Assembly (NCBI GenBank): GCA_036123585.1
Contig: JAZADN010000030.1
Span: forward strand, 1-8,612
Reading direction: 5' to 3'
Length of the DNA: 8,612 nucleotides
Source: UBA9410 sp036123585
Lineage (GTDB): Bacteria > Actinomycetota > Acidimicrobiia > Acidimicrobiales > MedAcidi-G1
Position 1 is the first letter of the stretch. Each line of letters starts with the position of its first letter. Of the stretch, positions 1-5,602 are shown piece by piece. The notes below the pieces were generated by a model. That model saw only the letters and a list, made by a program, of their open reading frames with translations. It made no database searches and was not told the DNA's origin. The translations under genes and the position numbers were made by a program.

Positions 1-513
1 GTCGGCGAGGGACGGACCCTCTCGCCTGACGAGATGGCAGGCTGGCTGGCCGATCTGTGTGACCGCTACCCGATCGTGTCGATTGAGGACGGCATGGCCG
101 AGGAGGACTGGGACGGCTGGGCTTCCCTTTACGGCAAGGTCGGGGACCGGGTCCAGCTGGTCGGTGACGACCTGTTCGTCACCAACGTGACCCGCCTGCA
201 GCGCGGCATAGACGCCGGCGTGGCCAACTCGATCCTCATCAAGGTCAACCAGATCGGCACCCTCACCGAGACCCTGGAGGCGGTGGAAATGGCTACCGCC
301 AACGGGTGGACGGCGGTCATGTCACATCGTTCCGGCGAGACCGAGGACACGACCATCGCTGACCTCGCGGTGGCGACCAACTGCGGCCAGATCAAGACCG
401 GAGCGCCGGCCCGCAGCGACCGGGTGGCCAAGTACAACCAGCTACTCCGAATTGAGGAGTTGCTGGGCGAAGACGCCGCCTTCCGCGGCCGGTCCGGGCT
501 CTCCGGAGCCTGA
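1..513 (+). CDS. eno: Enolase, C-terminal part (5' truncated by window)
   Basis: Enolase (phosphopyruvate hydratase) interconverts 2-phosphoglycerate and phosphoenolpyruvate in glycolysis and gluconeogenesis, in the cytoplasm. The frame is open from base 1, so the ATG at 34 is internal and the gene begins upstream. The 170 visible residues are the C-terminal portion of a protein usually near 430 residues, and contain the catalytic barrel. Visible landmarks, counted from base 1, are: SIEDG (27-31) with a metal-ligand Glu; VGDD (54-57) with a metal-ligand Asp; SILIK (77-81) ending in the catalytic base Lys; SHRSGE (108-113), the substrate-contacting His loop; and QIKTG (130-134) with the second active-site Lys. 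The run RSDRVAKYNQLLRIEE near the C-terminus is also typical. No key residue is missing in the visible part. The next gene, ftsB-like, starts 8 bp after the stop. The family call is essentially certain. Confidence 0.98.
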   Translation, partial: VGEGRTLSPDEMAGWLADLCDRYPIVSIEDGMAEEDWDGWASLYGKVGDRVQLVGDDLFVTNVTRLQRGIDAGVANSILIKVNQIGTLTETLEAVEMATANGWTAVMSHRSGETEDTTIADLAVATNCGQIKTGAPARSDRVAKYNQLLRIEELLGEDAAFRGRSGLSGA

Positions 514-521
514 GTGGTCCG

Positions 522-851
522 ATGGCTCGCCACCGACTCCTCCCGAGGCTCGCCGTCGTAGTCGTGGCCTCACTGTCGGCTGGCGCAGCCCTGCTCCTCG
601 GGGTAGTGCCGTTCAAAGGCTGGCTCGAGCAAAGGGATCGCAACGCGGCTCTACGCATCGAGGTGGAGGAGGTCGAGGCCGGCAACCGCGCCTATGAGAA
701 CCGCGTGGACGCGTTGGGCACCGACGAAGAAATCGAGCGTCTGGCCCGCGAGGAGTACGGCCTGGTCCGTCCAGACGAGGAGGCCTACGCCATCCAGCCC
801 GACCCGGCCGTCGAGGCCGAGGTTCCGGGCATCTGGCCTTTCGACGACTGA
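522..851 (+). CDS. ftsB: Septum formation initiator family protein (FtsB/DivIC-like)
   Basis: This 109-residue bitopic membrane protein is of the FtsB/DivIC family, a structural part of the divisome that works with FtsL and FtsQ/DivIB partners at the septum. The architecture is classic. A short basic N-terminus (MARHR) is followed by one hydrophobic segment at about residues 9-29, then a charged, coiled-coil-prone stretch at about 34-65. The family motif follows at about 70-91 (EIERLAREEYGLVRPDEEAY). A short acidic tail ends in PFDD. Location directly downstream of eno is a conserved arrangement in many bacteria, including actinobacteria, and supports the call. The ATG at 522 is used because no in-frame start lies between it and the eno stop. 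A GGAG at 505-508, inside the end of eno, is a rather distant possible ribosome site, so translation may be coupled to eno. FtsB and DivIC cannot be separated from sequence alone, so the symbol is provisional. Confidence 0.88.
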   Translation: MARHRLLPRLAVVVVASLSAGAALLLGVVPFKGWLEQRDRNAALRIEVEEVEAGNRAYENRVDALGTDEEIERLAREEYGLVRPDEEAYAIQPDPAVEAEVPGIWPFDD

Positions 852-949
852 GACGAGACGCTCCTCGGACTGCTCGCCCGGTCTCTCTGAGACGGGGTGA
901 CGGGGTTAGGTTCCGCCGGTCTGCCATCCATTCCGCCCAGGGAGGTCCT
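852..949 (+). other. Intergenic region upstream of the hydroxylase cluster
   Basis: This 98-bp gap is the largest in the window and the natural place for a promoter of the coxL-like operon. It contains a TAGGTT hexamer (907-912) that fits the loose actinobacterial -10 pattern TAnnnT, but no convincing -35 element lies at normal spacing. It ends in a strong ribosome binding site. A weak GAGAC/GTCTC dyad (855-859 with 881-885, 21-base loop) is not followed by a T tract. Whether a promoter or an ftsB terminator is present is not decided by the sequence. Confidence 0.3.
939..946 (+). promoter_or_regulatory. Shine-Dalgarno site of the large-subunit gene
   Basis: AGGGAGGT lies three bases before the ATG at 950 and is a strong match to the anti-Shine-Dalgarno sequence. 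It fixes the start of the coxL-like gene and suggests efficient independent initiation rather than coupling to ftsB. Confidence 0.8.
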
Positions 950-3262
950 ATGCCCAGCATCCTCGGCACGAGCGTCCTGCGCCGCGAAGACCGTGGGTTC
1001 CTGACCGACGGTGCCACCTACACCGCTGACCTCGATGACTCCCGACTCGACGGGGCAGTGCACGCCACCTACGTGCGTTCCACCATGGCCCACGCCGACG
1101 TCACGGTGGATGCCACCGGGGCCTTCTCGATGCCCGGTGTGGTCGCTGTATTCACCGCCGAAGACCTTGACGGGCCGACGGTGCTGCCCGGTGTCGTGCC
1201 CGTGTTCGCCGAGCCGATCCTGAACCGACCGCTGCTGGCTGGCGACCGGGTCCGATTCGTCGGCGAGCCGGTAGCCGTCGTCCTGACCGAGCATCCGTCG
1301 CAGGGCGAGGACGCTGCCGAGGCGGTCTTCGTCGACTACGACCCGCGACCCGCCGTTGTGGATCCAGAGGAGGCGGCCACCGACGCAGCGGTGGTCTTCG
1401 AGGACGTCGGCACCAACGTGTCGGTCGACTTCGCGGCCTTCGGAATGGCTACCGGCCATAGCGACGACGCATTCTTCTCTGACTGCGACTTCGTGGTCTC
1501 TGGACGGGTCGCCCAACCCAGGACGGCATCAGCGCCGTTGGAAGTCCGCTCTGCAGCGTGCACCTGGGAGGACGGGCGAATCATCCTCTGGATCTCCAAC
1601 CAGAATCCGCACGGCGTCCGGGACGCGCTGGCTGGCCTCTACGGCGAGGCGGCCCCCGAGGGCATTCGGGTCCTCGTCGCCGACGTTGGTGGTGGCTTCG
1701 GCGCCAAGATCGCGCCGTACCCCGAGGAGGCACTGCTGCCTTGGCTGTCCATGAAGGTCGGGCGCCCGGTCCGTTGGTTCGAGAACCGCACCGAGAACAT
1801 GAACGCCGTGGGGCCGGGCCGGGGCCACATCCACCACTTCATGCTCGGCGGTACCAGTGCCGGCGACCTGACCCACTACCGCCTCGACGTGCTGGTCGAC
1901 GGCGGGGCCTACGCTCGCATCGGGGCCTTCCTCCCCATGTTCACCCTGCCCATGACCGTCGGCGTGTACGACATCCCGAACGTGGAGACGGCAGCCCGAT
2001 CCGTAGTCACCAACACCACTCCGCTGGAGGCCTACCGGGGTGCCGGCCGCCCTGAGGCCACCCTGACCATTGAACGGGCCGTAGACATGTTCGCCACCGA
2101 GGCCGGCCTCGACCCGGTCGAGGTGCGCCGCCGCAACTACCTCCCGGCCGATGCCTTCCCGGTCACCACGTCGGTGGGCACCGAGTACGACACCGGCGAG
2201 TACGAGGCCAGCCTCGACCTCGCCCTTGGGGCTGCCGGCATCGACATCCTCCGGGCCGAGCAGCAGCGACGGCGCGAGGCAGGGGAGGTTCGTCAACTGG
2301 GAATCGGAGTAGCCACCTACGTGGAGATGACCGCCGGCCCGGCCCCCGGAGGCGAGGAGTACGGCCGCGTCGAGATCACTCCCGAAGGAAAGGCCCGGGT
2401 GCTCTCTGGTTCGCTCAGCCACGGCCAGAGCCATCGGACGACCTTCTCGATGATCGTGGCCGACCGGCTCGGCATCAGCCCCGACGACGTGGAGTTGGTC
2501 CAGGGCGACACCGACGAGGTGGAGTACGGCGGCGGGACCTTCGCGTCGAAGTCCACCCAGTTGGGCGGCTCGGCGGTCCACGACGCGGCGGGCGCCGTGG
2601 TCGACGAGGCCCGCCGGGTTGCAGCGGAGCTGCTGGAGGCCGGGGTCGACGACGTGGTGCTGGACACCGACACCGGCCTGTTCCACGTGGCCGGCTCGCC
2701 ATCGGTTACCCGCACGTGGGCCGACGTGGCCGCGTCAGCCGACGACGGGGTGCTGGCCGCCGAGTCCAAGGAGCGGCGGGGTTGCACCTATCCCTTCGGT
2801 ACCCACGTGGCCGTTGTCGAGGTTGACGTGGAGACCGGGTACGTTCGCCTCGACCGGCACGTGACCTGCGACGACGCCGGGGTCATCGTCAACCCGATGA
2901 TCGTGGAGGGCCAACGACACGGCGGCATTGCCCAGGGCGTGGCCCAGGCCCTGCTCGAAGAGGTGTCCTACGACGCGGACGGCAACCCCCAGACCACCAA
3001 CTTCGCCGACTACGGGATCGTGTCGATGGCCGAGCTCCCGTCGTTCGAGTTGGTTCCGTTGGAGACGCCTACGCCCTGCAATCCGCTGGGAGCGAAGGGC
3101 ATCGGCGAATCGGGGGCCATCGGCTCCACACCAGCGGTGCAGAACGCGGTGGTCGACGCCCTGTCGCACCTCGGCGTCGACCACCTGGACATCCCGCTCA
3201 CCCCCCAGAAGGTTTGGGCGGCCATTGACACGGCCACGTCCCGAGGGGCCGACCGGAACTAG
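950..3262 (+). CDS. Xanthine dehydrogenase family molybdopterin-binding (large) subunit, form II CoxL-like
   Basis: This is the large catalytic subunit (770 aa, normal length) of a three-subunit molybdenum hydroxylase of the CO dehydrogenase/xanthine dehydrogenase superfamily. These are cytoplasmic enzymes that oxidise a small substrate with water as oxygen donor; no signal peptide is present here. The N-terminal a/b-hammerhead domain covers about residues 1-135, with RREDRGFLTDGATYTADL near the start. The molybdopterin domains follow. Landmarks are SNQNPH (216-221), with the Gln expected near the Mo oxo group; GGGFGAK (247-253); AYRGAGR (361-367); GSLSHGQ (487-493); QGDTDEVEYGGGT (518-530); and KGIGESG (716-722), whose Glu720 is the expected catalytic base. 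AYRGAGR is the form II signature. True CO dehydrogenase has AYRCSFR there, with a copper-binding Cys, so this is probably not a CO dehydrogenase. The usual MEPR-like motif reads PLEVR (196-200). It is the first gene of an apparent operon with a small FeS and an FAD subunit, which argues against two-subunit aldehyde or isoquinoline types. The substrate is unknown. Confidence 0.93.
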   Translation: MPSILGTSVLRREDRGFLTDGATYTADLDDSRLDGAVHATYVRSTMAHADVTVDATGAFSMPGVVAVFTAEDLDGPTVLPGVVPVFAEPILNRPLLAGDRVRFVGEPVAVVLTEHPSQGEDAAEAVFVDYDPRPAVVDPEEAATDAAVVFEDVGTNVSVDFAAFGMATGHSDDAFFSDCDFVVSGRVAQPRTASAPLEVRSAACTWEDGRIILWISNQNPHGVRDALAGLYGEAAPEGIRVLVADVGGGFGAKIAPYPEEALLPWLSMKVGRPVRWFENRTENMNAVGPGRGHIHHFMLGGTSAGDLTHYRLDVLVDGGAYARIGAFLPMFTLPMTVGVYDIPNVETAARSVVTNTTPLEAYRGAGRPEATLTIERAVDMFATEAGLDPVEVRRRNYLPADAFPVTTSVGTEYDTGEYEASLDLALGAAGIDILRAEQQRRREAGEVRQLGIGVATYVEMTAGPAPGGEEYGRVEITPEGKARVLSGSLSHGQSHRTTFSMIVADRLGISPDDVELVQGDTDEVEYGGGTFASKSTQLGGSAVHDAAGAVVDEARRVAAELLEAGVDDVVLDTDTGLFHVAGSPSVTRTWADVAASADDGVLAAESKERRGCTYPFGTHVAVVEVDVETGYVRLDRHVTCDDAGVIVNPMIVEGQRHGGIAQGVAQALLEEVSYDADGNPQTTNFADYGIVSMAELPSFELVPLETPTPCNPLGAKGIGESGAIGSTPAVQNAVVDALSHLGVDHLDIPLTPQKVWAAIDTATSRGADRN

Positions 3263-3306
3263 GGTCCGACCCGTCTTCGGATCAACCGGGGCTGGATCGG
3301 CATCGC

Positions 3307-3315
3307 GAGAGGGAG
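3307..3315 (+). promoter_or_regulatory. Shine-Dalgarno site of the small FeS subunit gene
   Basis: The purine run GAGAGGGAG ends five bases before the ATG at 3321. It decides that start over the far upstream in-frame ATG at 2928, which lies inside the large-subunit gene, and over the next in-frame ATG at 3333. Confidence 0.7.
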
Positions 3316-3320
3316 AACCG

Positions 3321-3791
3321 ATGCATGTATCGATGACCATCAACGGGAAGGCCGTGTCCGATGACGTTGAGCCGCGCACCCTGCTGGTCCACTTCATCAG
3401 GGAGAACGCGGGTCTGACAGGCACCAACATCGGCTGCGACTCGTCGTCCTGTGGTGCCTGCACCGTGCATCTGGAAGGCGAGGCCGTGAAGTCGTGCACG
3501 ATGCTGGCCGTCCAGGCAGACGGCCACGACCTGACCACCATCGAGGGCCTGGCGGACGGCGACGTGCTCCACCCGATGCAGCAGGCCTTCCACGAGTGCC
3601 ATGCCCTGCAGTGCGGCTACTGCACACCGGGCATGGTCATGGCCGCCGTGTCGCTGCTCGACGAGGTGCCGAACCCCACCGAGGCTGAGGTCCGCGAAGG
3701 TCTAGAGGGCAACCTCTGCCGTTGCACCGGCTATCACAACATCGTTGCTGCCGTCCTGCAGGCCGCCGGTTCCGAGGGGGTGAGTTCGTGA
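3321..3791 (+). CDS. (2Fe-2S)-binding small subunit of molybdenum hydroxylase, CoxS-like
   Basis: This small electron-transfer subunit (156 aa, the usual size) carries electrons from the molybdenum centre to the FAD subunit through two [2Fe-2S] clusters. The N-terminal plant-ferredoxin-like domain holds Cys39, Cys44, Cys47 and Cys59 in the pattern C-x4-C-x2-C-x11-C (start of motif: IGCDSSSCGAC). The C-terminal helical domain holds Cys98, Cys101, Cys133 and Cys135 in the pattern C-x2-C-x31-C-x-C (QCGYCTPGM and NLCRCTGYHNI), where the cluster close to molybdopterin sits. All eight ligands are present. The gene lies 58 bp after the large-subunit stop and overlaps the FAD-subunit start by 4 bp. 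The open frame extends upstream to 2928, but that part is inside the large-subunit gene and has no ferredoxin similarity, so the start is set at 3321 by the ribosome site. The family call is very secure. Confidence 0.96.
   Translation: MHVSMTINGKAVSDDVEPRTLLVHFIRENAGLTGTNIGCDSSSCGACTVHLEGEAVKSCTMLAVQADGHDLTTIEGLADGDVLHPMQQAFHECHALQCGYCTPGMVMAAVSLLDEVPNPTEAEVREGLEGNLCRCTGYHNIVAAVLQAAGSEGVSS
3774..3780 (+). promoter_or_regulatory. Shine-Dalgarno site of the FAD subunit gene
   Basis: GAGGGGG lies seven bases before the GTG at 3788, inside the last codons of the small-subunit gene. Together with the GTGA overlap it supports GTG 3788 as the start and suggests translational coupling of the two subunits. 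Confidence 0.65.
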
Positions 3792-4615
3792 TCCCGGTCG
3801 CCTTCGACTACGAGCGGGCCACCTCGGTCGAGCACGCCCTGTCGTTGCTGGCCGAGCACGGTGACGATGCGAAGCTGCTGGCTGGCGGCCATTCCCTGCT
3901 TCCACTCATGAAGTACCGCTTGGCCGCTCCGGCCGTGGTGGTGGACATCGGCCGACTGTCCGACCTCTCCTACGTCCGCGAGGACGGCGACACGCTGGCC
4001 ATCGGCGCCCTGACTCGCCACCGCGACGTCGAGGTCAGCGACCTCGTGCACAGTCAGGCCGGGCTGCTGGCGGCAGCAACGTCCAAGGTCGGCGATCCGC
4101 AGGTCCGCCACCGGGGCACCCTCGGTGGCTCGCTGGCCCACGGCGACCCCGCTTCAGACCTGCCGGCCACCCTCATCGCCCTCGGAGGTTCCCTGGTGGT
4201 CGACGGTCCTTCGGGACGGCGGGAGACGTCGGTCGACGATTTCTTCACCGGCTTCCTCGAGACAGATCTGGCCGACGACGAAATGCTGGTCGAGGTCCGG
4301 GTGCCCAAGGCGCCGAATGCCCGGTGGTCGTTCCAGAAGTTCAACCGCCGGGCTCAGGACTGGGCCATCGTCGGCGCTGCCATCCAGGTCGAGGGCGACC
4401 GTTGTGGGGTGGGCCTCGTCAACATGGACAGCCGGCCAATTCGGGCTGCCGGGGTGGAGGCCGCTTTGGCTTCTGGTGCCACGGCTGCCGATGCCGCAGC
4501 GACGGCGGCCGACGGGCTGGAGCCGCCAGCTGACTTGAACGCCGGCGTGGAATACCGCTGCCATCTGGCACGGGTGCTGACCCGCCGAGGCCTCGAAGAA
4601 TCCGGAGTCTCCTGA
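3788..4615 (+). CDS. FAD-binding medium subunit of molybdenum hydroxylase, CoxM-like
   Basis: This 275-residue flavoprotein subunit accepts electrons from the [2Fe-2S] subunit and passes them to an external acceptor. In CO dehydrogenase relatives the acceptor is the respiratory quinone pool, which is only inferred here. The N-terminus reads IPVAFDYERATSVEHAL, typical of CoxM-like proteins. The two FAD pyrophosphate-binding loops are visible: LLAGGHSLLPLMKYRLA (30-46) and TLGGSLAHGDPASDLP (111-126). The C-terminal CO-dehydrogenase flavoprotein domain follows from about residue 175 (WSFQKFNRRAQDWAIVG). The GTG at 3788 is chosen because it shares bases with the small-subunit stop (GTGA overlap), has a GAGGGGG upstream, and gives the family N-terminus. 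An ATG at 3722 in the same frame would add residues that only mirror the overlapping small subunit. Length and motifs are normal. Confidence 0.95.
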   Translation: MIPVAFDYERATSVEHALSLLAEHGDDAKLLAGGHSLLPLMKYRLAAPAVVVDIGRLSDLSYVREDGDTLAIGALTRHRDVEVSDLVHSQAGLLAAATSKVGDPQVRHRGTLGGSLAHGDPASDLPATLIALGGSLVVDGPSGRRETSVDDFFTGFLETDLADDEMLVEVRVPKAPNARWSFQKFNRRAQDWAIVGAAIQVEGDRCGVGLVNMDSRPIRAAGVEAALASGATAADAAATAADGLEPPADLNAGVEYRCHLARVLTRRGLEESGVS

Positions 4616-4631
4616 CCCGGGTGTCGAGTGG

Positions 4632-4659
4632 CCCCTGGACCGGGTCGCCGGGACAGGGG
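4632..4659 (+). other. Intercistronic stem-loop with tandem G-A mismatches
   Basis: CCCCTG (4632-4637) pairs perfectly with CAGGGG (4654-4659). GA (4638-4639) then faces GA (4652-4653), a tandem sheared G-A geometry. CCGG (4640-4643) pairs with CCGG (4648-4651), leaving a GTCG loop. This gives ten Watson-Crick pairs in 28 bases. It lies between the FAD-subunit stop (4615) and the likely ATG of the ATPase gene (4678), with no T tract after it. It could be an RNA stability or processing element or a partial terminator. The structure is seen in the sequence; its function is inference. Confidence 0.5.
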
Positions 4660-4677
4660 AGCCCTAGCCTGAGTGAC

Positions 4678-5583
4678 ATGGCAGTTCCAGAGACGGTCGA
4701 CGAGGTCATCGACGCGCTCGCCAATCAGGACTATCTGGCCGACGAGGGCCTGGCCACGGCGGTCTTCTTGGCTCTGCGCCTGCAGCGGCCACTCCTGCTC
4801 GAAGGCGAGGCCGGGGTCGGCAAGACCGAGGTGTCCCGGGCGCTGGCCGCCTGGACCGGCGGTGAGTTCATCCGCCTGCAGTGCTACGAGGGCCTAGACG
4901 CCTCTCAGGCGGTCTACGAATGGGACTACACCCGGCAACTGCTGCACCTCCGTGCCGCCGAGGCGGTCGGCGCGACGGTCGACGGAGACGTGGACACACT
5001 GGAGGACGAGCTCTACGACGAGCGGTTCTTGGTCCGTCGGCCACTATTGCGTTCGCTGTCGGCCGCCGACGGGGTTCCACCGGTTCTGCTCATCGACGAG
5101 GTGGACCGTGCCGATGACGAGTTCGAGGCCTTCCTCCTGGAGATCCTGTCGGACTTCGCCGTCACCGTGCCTGAGTTGGGGACCTTCCGGGCCGAGGTGC
5201 CACCGGTGGTCGTCATTACCTCCAACCGAACTCGTGACGTCCACGACGCCCTGAAGCGGCGCTGCCTCTACCACTGGGTGCAGCACCCGGACGTCGAGCG
5301 CGAGATCGAGATCCTCCGGGTTAGGGCCCCCCACGTGCCAGCCTCCCTGGCTGCCGACGTCGCCCGGGTGGCCGCCGAGTTGCGTGACATGGGCCTGTAC
5401 AAGCCGCCGGGAGTGGCCGAGACCTTGGACTGGGCCGAAGCCCTCGTGCTCGTCGGCGTCGGCGATCTGGACGCCGAGGCTATGGACTTCACCATCGGTG
5501 CCCTGCTGAAGTACCGCGAGGACCAGGATCGCTTGCGGGCCCGAGGCTTCGGCGAGGTCGTGGGCCTGCTTCGAGGAGCCTGA
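4678..5583 (+). CDS. MoxR-family AAA+ ATPase, CoxD-like maturation factor
   Basis: This 301-residue AAA+ ATPase of the MoxR group resembles CoxD, which in CO dehydrogenase systems helps assemble the sulfurated molybdenum centre. Here it probably acts as an ATP-driven chaperone on the large subunit, together with the VWA protein downstream. Visible motifs, numbered from ATG 4678, are Walker A GEAGVGKT (43-50), Walker B VLLIDEVDRAD (136-146), sensor 1 ITSN (180-183), an arginine-finger region LKRRC (192-196), and a C-terminal lid with YKPPGVAETLDWAEAL (241-256). All ATPase residues are present, so it should be active. An in-frame GTG at 4621 would add 19 residues (SSGPWTGSPGQGSPS and so on). 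That extension is low in complexity, contains the stem-loop and does not look like the family N-terminus, so ATG 4678 is preferred. No good ribosome site lies directly before it; the nearest purine run, AGGGGAG (4655-4661), is 16 bases away. Start choice is moderately sure, family very sure. Confidence 0.92.
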   Translation: MAVPETVDEVIDALANQDYLADEGLATAVFLALRLQRPLLLEGEAGVGKTEVSRALAAWTGGEFIRLQCYEGLDASQAVYEWDYTRQLLHLRAAEAVGATVDGDVDTLEDELYDERFLVRRPLLRSLSAADGVPPVLLIDEVDRADDEFEAFLLEILSDFAVTVPELGTFRAEVPPVVVITSNRTRDVHDALKRRCLYHWVQHPDVEREIEILRVRAPHVPASLAADVARVAAELRDMGLYKPPGVAETLDWAEALVLVGVGDLDAEAMDFTIGALLKYREDQDRLRARGFGEVVGLLRGA

Positions 5584-5602
5584 CCCGCCGTTCCGCGTTC
5601 CG

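Noticed and set aside
855..885. GAGAC/GTCTC dyad after ftsB as a terminator
   Set aside because: Five-base arms with a 21-base loop and no T tract are too weak to call.
785..1516. Minus-strand open frame covering the ftsB-coxL gap
   Set aside because: It would provide a gene across the intergenic region, but it overlaps two secure plus-strand genes and has no domain-like sequence or ribosome site of note.
1529..2686. Long minus-strand open frame (385 codons) opposite the large-subunit gene
   Set aside because: It is a shadow of a GC-rich coding region: the plus strand carries unmistakable family motifs throughout, while this frame shows only low-complexity Gly/Val/His-rich sequence with no recognisable domain.
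950..3262. Annotation as true aerobic CO dehydrogenase large subunit (coxL form I)
   Set aside because: The AYRCSFR copper-cysteine motif is replaced by AYRGAGR, so the name and CO as substrate are not supported.
3265..3281. Small hairpin TCCGA/TCGGA with a 7-base loop just after the large-subunit stop
   Set aside because: Only five pairs and no T tract; such stems are common by chance in GC-rich DNA. Not reported as a terminator.
2928..3320. Upstream extension of the small FeS subunit to ATG 2928
   Set aside because: The extension lies wholly inside or just after the large-subunit gene, is Arg/Pro/Ser-rich shadow sequence, and a good ribosome site precedes ATG 3321.
3722..3787. Upstream extension of the FAD subunit to ATG 3722
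   Set aside because: It overlaps the conserved Cys motif of the small subunit in another frame and is not family-like. GTG 3788 has a ribosome site and gives the normal N-terminus.
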